Shown here in pieces: positions 1 to 6,599 of a DNA stretch of 12,232 nt. The notes under the pieces are model-generated. The model did not search any database. It was not told where the DNA came from and was given only the letters and a program-made list of their open reading frames with translations. Numbering within the stretch: position 1 is the stretch's first letter; each line of letters starts with the position of its first letter. Source of the stretch: an uncultured Bacteroidales bacterium (GTDB lineage: Bacteria; Bacteroidota; Bacteroidia; Bacteroidales; Bacteroidaceae); NCBI GenBank assembly GCA_902803195.1, contig CADCOX010000047.1, positions 1 to 12,232 of the forward strand, in the 5' to 3' direction. The position numbers were made by a program, and so were the translations under genes.

Positions 1-1
1 C

Positions 2-1231
2 GAGATGACCGAGCGAGCCTTCGTTTACGTGGCAGCTCTCCCCTCTATGCGCTATAGCAAGGAAAGTTTCGAGCAATACCGTCTCCCATATTACGCCATC
101 GTCTTCTCTTTCATTATCCTCACCGTTATCGGTTGGGGGCGTAACGCATTCACCACGAACAAACTCCGTCCTTGGCTGCAGAGTCTAATCGTTGTCATCC
201 TTCTCTTCTTTGCCATCTTCGGCGTAAGTGCGGTTTGGTACCATGATGTCAACTTCCAGAAGGAACTCGCCATGAATCGTGCCATCGAAGAACTCGACTG
301 GGAACGTGTCCTCACGATAGCACGCGATGGCAGCAGCGACGTCAAGCCTACTCGGCAGATTGTGATGTACAAGAATCTGGCTCTATTCCGCCTCGGGCGT
401 GCAGGCAACGAGATGTTCTTTTACCCCGAAGGAGCAGTCCAGCAAAATGCCCCTTGGAAAGTGCGTATGACACAGATTGGTGGCAAACTCATCTACTACC
501 ACTATGGCAAGGAGAATTTCTGCTATCGTTGGTGCATGGAGGACGGCGTTGAGTTCGGATGGAAAGTCGAGACCTTGAAATTCATGGCACGAACCAGCAT
601 TCTCAATCACGAATGGACCGTTGCACGCAAATATCTCGATCTGTTGAAGAAGACAACCTTCCATCGAGCTTGGGCTGAACGATACGAGAAGTACCTCGAC
701 ACGCCCGATGCTTTCGATCTCGAGACATTAGAAGCCTCTGCCAAAGATGGGCATCCCCTCCTCGATGAACAAGGCATGAAAGAATTTGCGCCAATCCTTC
801 ACATGATGACCTACCCTGATCGCCTTGATGGCGACAACACCTTGGTCGAGATGTACCTTCTTCAAACCTTTGCCAAAGGTAATGGCGACGATCCACTTTT
901 CCAGGAGATGACGCTCATCTGCGCCCTCATCATGAAGGATATAGATCTCTTCTGGCCTCGTTTCATGCGCTATGCCACTATGAACCCCGATGTTCACATG
1001 CCCCTTCACTATCAAGAGGCGGCTTATCTCTATGGGCATCTTGAGAATAAGGTGGATATTTCACACATGCCTTTCGACCAGAATGTCCGCGACACCTACG
1101 AACGATTCATGAAGTTCAACCAACAATGCGGCCCCATGAGCGAGGAACAGAAGGCCATCGCTTTCTACCCTCAATTCGGCAATACTTTCTATTATTTCTA
1201 CTTCCTTGTGCGAAATCAAAAGACCAATTAA
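2..1231 (+). CDS. DUF6057 family membrane protein, 5'-truncated by the window edge
   Basis: The frame is open from the first complete codon (position 2), so the ATG at position 5 need not be the true start; the N-terminal part, probably with more membrane helices, lies outside the window. The visible part has two hydrophobic segments, about residues 29-45 and 57-79 counted from that ATG. A long soluble region of about 325 residues follows, rich in aromatic residues and helices and without recognisable catalytic motifs. The layout and phrases such as YKNLALFRLGRAGNEMFFYP match what I remember of DUF6057, a Bacteroidota family of unknown function with an N-terminal membrane domain and a repeat-like soluble tail. 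It ends 9 bases before the lipoprotein gene, so the two are probably co-transcribed. The family call is from memory; no function can be assigned. Confidence 0.72.
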   Translation, partial: EMTERAFVYVAALPSMRYSKESFEQYRLPYYAIVFSFIILTVIGWGRNAFTTNKLRPWLQSLIVVILLFFAIFGVSAVWYHDVNFQKELAMNRAIEELDWERVLTIARDGSSDVKPTRQIVMYKNLALFRLGRAGNEMFFYPEGAVQQNAPWKVRMTQIGGKLIYYHYGKENFCYRWCMEDGVEFGWKVETLKFMARTSILNHEWTVARKYLDLLKKTTFHRAWAERYEKYLDTPDAFDLETLEASAKDGHPLLDEQGMKEFAPILHMMTYPDRLDGDNTLVEMYLLQTFAKGNGDDPLFQEMTLICALIMKDIDLFWPRFMRYATMNPDVHMPLHYQEAAYLYGHLENKVDISHMPFDQNVRDTYERFMKFNQQCGPMSEEQKAIAFYPQFGNTFYYFYFLVRNQKTN

Positions 1232-1240
1232 GAATCCATC

Positions 1241-2911
1241 ATGATTCCCCACTCCTTCATAATAAAAAAAGGGTTGTTTGTTGCGATTATATCGCAACTG
1301 CTTCTTGCCTGCTCCTCCCCCTCAGTTCCCACCTCTTTCACCAAGAGCAATGAGACACCTGTCATTTATCCCGACTACATCGGAGTGACCGTTCCCGCCA
1401 ATATAGCCCCTCTCCATTTCCACATCGACCACGACAGCACAGCGACAGATTTCATCACTCGCCTCACCGCCGGCAACGAGTCATTCACCCTCGCTGGCGA
1501 CGATGTTTGTCCAGGGCTGAAGAAATGGCACAAGCTACTTACGGCCGCTCTTGCCGACAATAGTATAATAAACGTTGAGATTTATGTCAAGAAAAGTGAC
1601 AGCTGGCTACAACAAAAGCCTTTTGACATCATCGTCAGCAAGGATAGCATCGACCCCTACATTTCCTATCGACTTATCTCGCCGTCCTACGTCACTTACG
1701 AAGACCTCACCCTCAACCAACGCTGCCTCGAGGACTTCGATGAGAGCCTCATCTATGGCAATATGATTAACTCCGATGAGGCTAACGGACAATGTATAAA
1801 TTGTCATCACGCACAGTGGTACAACCCCAATCGCATTCAGTTCCATGTCCGTCAATATTTAGGGGGAACGGTCATTGCTTATGATGGTAAGATCCAAAAG
1901 GTTGACCTCAAAACTGACTCTACCATCTCTGCTGGCGTCTATCCTACATGGCATCCCCGTAAGCCTTGGATTGTCTATTCCACCAACAGCACGGGACAGA
2001 GTTTCCACACACGTGATGTTCAAAAGATTGAAGTACAGGATACCAAGAGCAACCTCATCTTCTATGACCTCGAACACAACACCGTAACGCCTATCACTCG
2101 CGACACCACCGATTTTGATTGTTTTCCGTTTTGGAGCCCAGATGGGAAATATATTTACTATGTAAGTGCTCATTGGGAGCGCCGAGATAGCGTCCAAATG
2201 GATTTCGAACTCATCAAAAACTACAAACAAGTACAGTACAACCTCTATCGTATTCCATTCGATGAACAGAGTCTTTCATTCGGTCCGCGAGAACTGATTT
2301 ATGATGCAGTAGCACGCAATCGCAGCGTAACCCTTCCTCGCATCTCGCCCGATGGACGTTGGCTCATGTTCACCGAAGGCAAGTTTGGCGTCTTCCACAT
2401 CTGGCACAGTGATGCCGACCTATTCCTGATGGATCTTGCGCAGACAAAACCAGTTGAACCAACGCCTGTCATATTCTATAGTTCACACAACCTTCCCGCG
2501 AGTGTCCACCCTGAGATTGCCAACAATATACGTCGCGAAGAACTTGCCGACAGTTTGCTCGAAGCACAAGGCCTTCGCACACCGCTCCCCGCACATATTC
2601 GCAATATTGCGGAGTTGAACTCTTCAGATGTCGAAAGCTATCATTCATGGTCTAGTAATGGCTGCTGGGTCATCTTCTCATCCCGTCGCGACGATGGGAA
2701 CTTCACCCGTCCCTTCATCGCCCATCATGATGGAAACGGACACTTCTCTCGTCCCTTCGAGTTACCGCAGGACAACCCTCAGTACCATCGCCAGTTCATG
2801 CGCAGCTACAACATTCCAGAATTCCTCTCCGGCCCTGTCACCATTCGCCCACAGGAGTTCGCTTCGGTGATCAAGAAAGATGCGACCAAAGCGCAACTTA
2901 AACTGAAATAA
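1241..2911 (+). CDS. TolB-like (PD40) beta-propeller lipoprotein with a CxxCH heme-c-type motif
   Basis: The 556-residue product starts with a lipoprotein signal peptide: lysines at 9-10, a hydrophobic stretch, and lipobox L-L-A-C with the modified cysteine at 24. It is probably anchored in the outer or inner membrane. C185-I-N-C188-H189 is a CxxCH motif, normally the covalent attachment site for heme c, followed by a conserved-looking stretch (HVRQYLGGTV). The C-terminal half has PD40/WD40-like blades, for example YPTWHPRKPWIVYS, FPFWSPDGKYIYYVS and RISPDGRWLMFTEG. PD40 proteins with such a cysteine motif are common in Bacteroidota, but their role is not established. The start is the only suitable ATG after the DUF6057 stop. 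The signal-peptide codons contain the palindromic repeat at 1275-1298. Heme binding is inference; the motif could instead bind metal or form a disulfide. Confidence 0.82.
   Translation: MIPHSFIIKKGLFVAIISQLLLACSSPSVPTSFTKSNETPVIYPDYIGVTVPANIAPLHFHIDHDSTATDFITRLTAGNESFTLAGDDVCPGLKKWHKLLTAALADNSIINVEIYVKKSDSWLQQKPFDIIVSKDSIDPYISYRLISPSYVTYEDLTLNQRCLEDFDESLIYGNMINSDEANGQCINCHHAQWYNPNRIQFHVRQYLGGTVIAYDGKIQKVDLKTDSTISAGVYPTWHPRKPWIVYSTNSTGQSFHTRDVQKIEVQDTKSNLIFYDLEHNTVTPITRDTTDFDCFPFWSPDGKYIYYVSAHWERRDSVQMDFELIKNYKQVQYNLYRIPFDEQSLSFGPRELIYDAVARNRSVTLPRISPDGRWLMFTEGKFGVFHIWHSDADLFLMDLAQTKPVEPTPVIFYSSHNLPASVHPEIANNIRREELADSLLEAQGLRTPLPAHIRNIAELNSSDVESYHSWSSNGCWVIFSSRRDDGNFTRPFIAHHDGNGHFSRPFELPQDNPQYHRQFMRSYNIPEFLSGPVTIRPQEFASVIKKDATKAQLKLK
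1275..1298. repeat. Signal-peptide palindrome, copy A
   Basis: TGTTT is followed by a 19-base palindrome, GTTGCGAT-TAT-ATCGCAAC, with perfect 8-base arms. It begins 39 bases after the lipoprotein ATG and is read as V-A-I-I-S-Q in the hydrophobic part of the signal peptide. It is 22/24 identical to copy C and 19/24 to copy B, which lie in unrelated genes. Confidence 0.85.
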
Positions 2912-2997
2912 TCTGATCATTTACATAGTTTTCTTCCCTTTTCATTAGACATTTTTAGCATATTCTCCCCAAACTCCCCAATAGATCTTCCACGCCT

Positions 2998-5244
2998 ATG
3001 AATAACAGATGCTTTGTTCTGTTTGTTGCATTTTTGTTGCAACTCTTCTCCCTCCCCTCCTCCGTTCATGCCCAGGGCACCCTCGAGGACTACAACCGCG
3101 CCTATTCCCTTTCGCGCACCTTTACTAACAGCAAGATCAAGAACCATGTTGACGATGCTCGTTGGCTCTCTGATGGTCGTTTTCAATACCATCTCACCGA
3201 TGGCAATCGCGGTGTCTGGCATTTCGGCCAAGTGAACTCCGATGGCTCCATTACCCTTGCCGACACCACATCATTGCGCCCCATCGAACCACCTTCAAAT
3301 GAAGGCGCCCGGCGATTTGGCCGCCGCGACAACCGCGACCAACAACGCGCCCGCTTCGTTGCTAATCCTTCCAAGCGCCGTCAAGAACGCCATTGGATGG
3401 AGACCGACGACGAACGTAATGCCGACCCCATACTCTCGCCCGATTCTTCCCTCGTGGCATTTATTCGCAACGACAACGTCTACGTGGCTCGCCCTGATGG
3501 CAGCCACGCACGTGCCCTCAGCACTGAAGGCACCCTCAGCCACTACTTCAGCAGCTACATCCAGTGGAGCCCCGACAGCCGCTATGTCGCCGTCAACCGC
3601 ATCCGGCCTGTGGACAAGCGATATGTCTACTACGTCGAGTCTTCACCCGCCGACCAGCTCCAACCAATTCTTCACAAACAAGAGTATGCCAAGCCCGGTG
3701 ATGAACTTGCTCAAAAGACGCCCTACGTCTTCGAGGTAGCTACAGGCCGTGCCTTCACGCCAGATCCCGACCTTATCGCCAATCAATATGCCCTCGACGG
3801 CCCTCAATGGTGTAAGGACTCTCACGCCATTCGCTTTGAATACAATCAACGTGGTCATCACCTCTACCGTGTCTACGAAATGGATGTTGAAGGTAATGTA
3901 CGCACCCTCATTCAGGAAAAAGAGGAAAAATATGTCCGTTATTCCAATAACTACCGCCGCGGGCTCCGTGGCGACAGCCTCATCCTCTGGCTCTCTGAGC
4001 GTGATGGCTATCCCCATCTCTACATCTTCGACACCACCCCGCCCTCAACGAATAAGAAATCTAACAAGCAGAGAACGCCCGGTAGGTTTGTCGCCACTAA
4101 TGCCGAGTGCCCATCACGCCAGCTCACCCATGGTTCCTGGTGTGTCCGTCGCGTCGTGCACATCGACGAGGAAAAAGGCATTCTTTTCTTTACTGCCAAT
4201 GGCCGTAATCCAGACGAGGACCCATATCACATTCATTACTATCGCATTAATCTCGACGGCAGCGGCCTCGTAGACCTCACCCCTGAAAACGGTAACCACA
4301 ACGCACGCTTCAACAGCGACTATTCCTCCCTCATCGATACCTATTCCACGCAAGACACCCCGCCTGTCACCAAAGTCAGAACGATAGGTGGTTCTGCTGC
4401 CGAGAAAACCCTTGCCACCGCAGACATCTCTGACCTCCTCGCTGCTGGGTGGGTTACGCCTGAAATCTTTGTCGCTCCAGGCCGTGATGGTATCACCCCA
4501 ATGTGGGGCATCATCCAACGTCCCACTCACTTTGACCCGACGAAGAAATACCCCGTCATCGAGTACATCTACTCTGGCCCCGGCGACAGCTATGTCCCCA
4601 AGTCCTTCCAGGCTTATAATTACTACACCACTGCCCTTGCTGAACTCGGGTTCATCGTTGTACAGCTCGATGCCATGGGCACCAGCAACCGCGGTAAGAA
4701 GTTCGAGGAAGTTTGCTATAAGAACCTCAAGGATGCAGGCTTCCCCGACCGTATTGCATGGATCAAGGCCGCAGCTGCCAAATATCCCTATATGGATGCT
4801 GATCGCGTCGGCATCTATGGTTGCTCAGCTGGTGGGCAGGAGAGCACTGCGGCCGTCCTTTTCCATGGCGATTTCTACAAGGCCGCTTACAGCGCCTGCG
4901 GCTGCCACGACAACCGCATGGATAAGATTTGGTGGAACGAACAATGGATGTCCTACCCCATCGACTCCTCTTATGTCGAAAGTTCCAACGTTGAGAACGC
5001 CTACCGCCTTGAGCGTCCCCTCATGCTCGTCGTCGGCGAACTGGACGACAACGTAGACCCGGCCAGTACCATGCAGGTTGCCAATGCCCTCATCAAGGCC
5101 AACAAACCTTTCGAACTTGTTGTCATCCCTGGTGCTCATCACACGGTCGGCGAGGCCTATGGCGAACACAAGCGCTATGATTTCTTCGTCAAGAATCTTC
5201 TTGGCGTAGAGCCACCCGCTTGGTCTGACGTGAAAACCCGTTAA
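2998..5244 (+). CDS. Secreted S9 family serine peptidase (dipeptidyl peptidase IV-like)
   Basis: The 748-residue product has a signal peptide ending around S-V-H-A-Q (cleavage near residue 25). A DPP-IV-type beta-propeller (about 50-500) is followed by an alpha/beta-hydrolase domain (about 520-740). The nucleophile elbow is G608-C-S610-A-G-G. The acid is probably D683 in E-L-D-D-N-V-D, and the base H714 or H715 in G-A-H-H-T. Family members release dipeptides or cleave short oligopeptides in the periplasm; the exact specificity cannot be read here. Two loops look inserted: an Arg-rich stretch at about 95-140 and a Lys/Ser/Asn-rich stretch at about 346-366. The ATG at 2998 lies 86 bases after the lipoprotein stop, with no convincing promoter between them, so read-through from upstream is plausible. 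The signal-peptide codons carry palindrome copy B. Confidence 0.93.
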   Translation: MNNRCFVLFVAFLLQLFSLPSSVHAQGTLEDYNRAYSLSRTFTNSKIKNHVDDARWLSDGRFQYHLTDGNRGVWHFGQVNSDGSITLADTTSLRPIEPPSNEGARRFGRRDNRDQQRARFVANPSKRRQERHWMETDDERNADPILSPDSSLVAFIRNDNVYVARPDGSHARALSTEGTLSHYFSSYIQWSPDSRYVAVNRIRPVDKRYVYYVESSPADQLQPILHKQEYAKPGDELAQKTPYVFEVATGRAFTPDPDLIANQYALDGPQWCKDSHAIRFEYNQRGHHLYRVYEMDVEGNVRTLIQEKEEKYVRYSNNYRRGLRGDSLILWLSERDGYPHLYIFDTTPPSTNKKSNKQRTPGRFVATNAECPSRQLTHGSWCVRRVVHIDEEKGILFFTANGRNPDEDPYHIHYYRINLDGSGLVDLTPENGNHNARFNSDYSSLIDTYSTQDTPPVTKVRTIGGSAAEKTLATADISDLLAAGWVTPEIFVAPGRDGITPMWGIIQRPTHFDPTKKYPVIEYIYSGPGDSYVPKSFQAYNYYTTALAELGFIVVQLDAMGTSNRGKKFEEVCYKNLKDAGFPDRIAWIKAAAAKYPYMDADRVGIYGCSAGGQESTAAVLFHGDFYKAAYSACGCHDNRMDKIWWNEQWMSYPIDSSYVESSNVENAYRLERPLMLVVGELDDNVDPASTMQVANALIKANKPFELVVIPGAHHTVGEAYGEHKRYDFFVKNLLGVEPPAWSDVKTR
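3020..3043. repeat. Signal-peptide palindrome, copy B (diverged)
   Basis: TGTTT is followed by GTTGCA-TTTTTGT-TGCAAC. The arms are 6 bases; the next inner pair is T/T (unpaired) and the one inside it T/G. Relative to copies A and C, a G-C pair is replaced by A-T, so pairing is kept. The core begins 27 bases after the ATG, in the same codon phase (V-A-F-L-L-Q) as the other two copies. Confidence 0.7.
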
Positions 5245-5249
5245 CTGCC

Positions 5250-5269
5250 GTCACTCACCAGAGAGTGAC
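5250..5269 (+). terminator. Possible hairpin terminator after the S9 peptidase gene
   Basis: Perfect 7-base arms GTCACTC and GAGTGAC enclose the loop ACCAGA, starting 6 bases after the peptidase stop codon. The following bases (CCTCTTTA) are only weakly T-rich, so it may be a weak terminator or an RNA-processing/stability hairpin rather than a strong intrinsic terminator. Confidence 0.35.
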
Positions 5270-5312
5270 CCTCTTTACGAATAAACATTTTAGCAGGAAA
5301 ATAGCTTTTTTA

Positions 5313-6482
5313 ATGACAGAACAAGATAAGCAGTCCCAAAAAGTAACCACTCCCTTGGGAGTTGGGTCTTCCCTTCTCTCCTCGGACCAAAAAGCCCTCT
5401 GGCGTGGCCTCCTCGCTACCGCTCATCACATCGTCATCACCTGTCATCGCGGTCCTGACGGCGATGCCATAGGCTCAACCACAGCCCTTGCTTCATGGCT
5501 TCGTCGCCATTATACTTCAGCCGATATCCATATTGTCGCTCCTAACATCTTCCCCGATTTTCTCAAATGGGTACCCGGTGCCGAAGACATACTTATCTAC
5601 GAAGGTCATGAGGATGATGTTCGCCCGATTGTTGAGGCAGCCGACCTCTTCATTCTTTGCGACCATGGCGAGCTCCGCCGCATGTTCACCCTCGGTGATG
5701 CTGTTCGTCCTCTCCTTCCCATCGGGGGAGGCAAGGTCGGCGCCGTCCGCTGCATCATGATCGACCATCACCTTGACCCAGAACCCGGCATCGCAGACCT
5801 CATCATCTCCCACCCCGACCTCTCCTCAACCTGCGAAATCCTACTTCGTCTCATCCTGGAATTAGAGGCCGCTTCTCCATTCACCTCCGAAGCCACTGTG
5901 CCCGAGGGGCCACCCTCGGGAATCCCCTTCCTCACTCATGAGGAGGCTGTTTCTCTCTACACGGGCATGATGACCGACACTGGCGCCTTTACCTACGCCA
6001 GTTCCCGTCCCGAAATCTACGAACTCATCAGCATTCTCCTCCAATTTGGCATCGACAAGGACAAAATCTATCGCAACATCTTCTTCACCTATAGCCCCAA
6101 CCGCATGAAGCTTATGGGCTATATGCTCTATGTCAAGTTGGATGTCTGGAAGAAAGCGCATACAGCTATTATGACCCTCACCAATGCCGAGCGCCGTCGT
6201 TTCGGTATTCTGAATGGCGATACTGAAGGTCTCGTCAACCTCCCCCTCCAAATTCTTGGCATGAAGCTGTCTGTTTTCCTGCGCGAGGACACCGAACGTC
6301 CTTGCATTCGTGTCTCACTCCGCTCCGTCGACGACTTCCCTTGCAACGAGATGTCCGCCGAGTTCTTCGGTGGTGGTGGCCACAAAAACGCCTCTGGAGG
6401 CGAGATCTGGGGTTCCATGGACGAAGCCATCGCCCTCGTCAAGAAAGCCGTCCAAAAATACATGCCCCTCTTAAAAGCATAG
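5313..6482 (+). CDS. nrnA: DHH/DHHA1 phosphoesterase, NrnA-like oligoribonuclease/pAp phosphatase
   Basis: This cytosolic enzyme of 389 residues has the DHH-family metal motifs: D49-G-D51-A-I-G-S, C-D-H-G-E-L, D151-H152-H153, and M-T-D-T-G-A-F. The C-terminal DHHA1 motif G-G-G-G-H-K-N-A-S-G-G includes H357. NrnA-type proteins degrade very short RNAs (nanoRNA) and dephosphorylate pAp; some relatives cleave cyclic dinucleotide products, so the substrate is not certain. The ATG at 5313 is chosen over an in-frame GTG at 5265. The GTG lies inside a hairpin and would add a 16-residue stretch unlike the family, whereas the ATG has an A/T-rich leader (AAAATAGCTTTTTTA). The protein is longer than a typical NrnA of roughly 320-345 residues because of an N-terminal tail (1-30) and a loop at about 185-208. 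Both contain GC-rich palindromes (5349-5362 and 5901-5920). Confidence 0.9.
   Translation: MTEQDKQSQKVTTPLGVGSSLLSSDQKALWRGLLATAHHIVITCHRGPDGDAIGSTTALASWLRRHYTSADIHIVAPNIFPDFLKWVPGAEDILIYEGHEDDVRPIVEAADLFILCDHGELRRMFTLGDAVRPLLPIGGGKVGAVRCIMIDHHLDPEPGIADLIISHPDLSSTCEILLRLILELEAASPFTSEATVPEGPPSGIPFLTHEEAVSLYTGMMTDTGAFTYASSRPEIYELISILLQFGIDKDKIYRNIFFTYSPNRMKLMGYMLYVKLDVWKKAHTAIMTLTNAERRRFGILNGDTEGLVNLPLQILGMKLSVFLREDTERPCIRVSLRSVDDFPCNEMSAEFFGGGGHKNASGGEIWGSMDEAIALVKKAVQKYMPLLKA
5349..5362. repeat. In-frame GC-rich palindrome in the phosphoesterase N-terminal tail
   Basis: ACTCCC-TT-GGGAGT is a perfect 6-base inverted repeat, followed by TGGG. It is read as T-P-L-G-V (residues 13-17). The string GGGAGTTGG recurs at 8663-8671 in the GH105-DUF4861 gene, also beside a CTCCC arm. 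Confidence 0.6.
5901..5920. repeat. In-frame GC-rich palindrome in a phosphoesterase loop
   Basis: CCCGAGGG-GCCA-CCCTCGGG has perfect 8-base arms and a 4-base loop. It is read as P-E-G-P-P-S-G (residues 197-203) in a loop that typical NrnA proteins, as I recall them, lack, just before the L-T-H-E-E-A helix and the M-T-D-T-G motif. Confidence 0.7.
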
Positions 6483-6599
6483 TGACCGTTCCTAAGGGTC
6501 CTCCTCAAAGACTCCCCTCCTCTAACCATTGTTCTCACATATAATAATTCAGCTAAGGAAACACCTCCCACACGAAAATAACAAATCATCACACTTATA

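Noticed and set aside
2926..2933. TAGTTTTC, a 7 of 8 match in form to the -7 promoter box before the S9 gene.
   Set aside because: The last base is wrong and no TTTG is found about 20 bases upstream; chance is likely in this T-rich spacer.
5265..5312. GTG start that would extend the phosphoesterase by 16 residues.
   Set aside because: It sits in the 3' arm of a hairpin and adds residues unlike the family; the ATG at 5313 has an A/T-rich leader typical of this phylum.
6483..6599. G/C-rich CCTAAGGGTCCTCC stretch in the spacer before GH105 as another palindromic element.
   Set aside because: Arms are too short and imperfect to support; no promoter boxes were seen in the spacer either.
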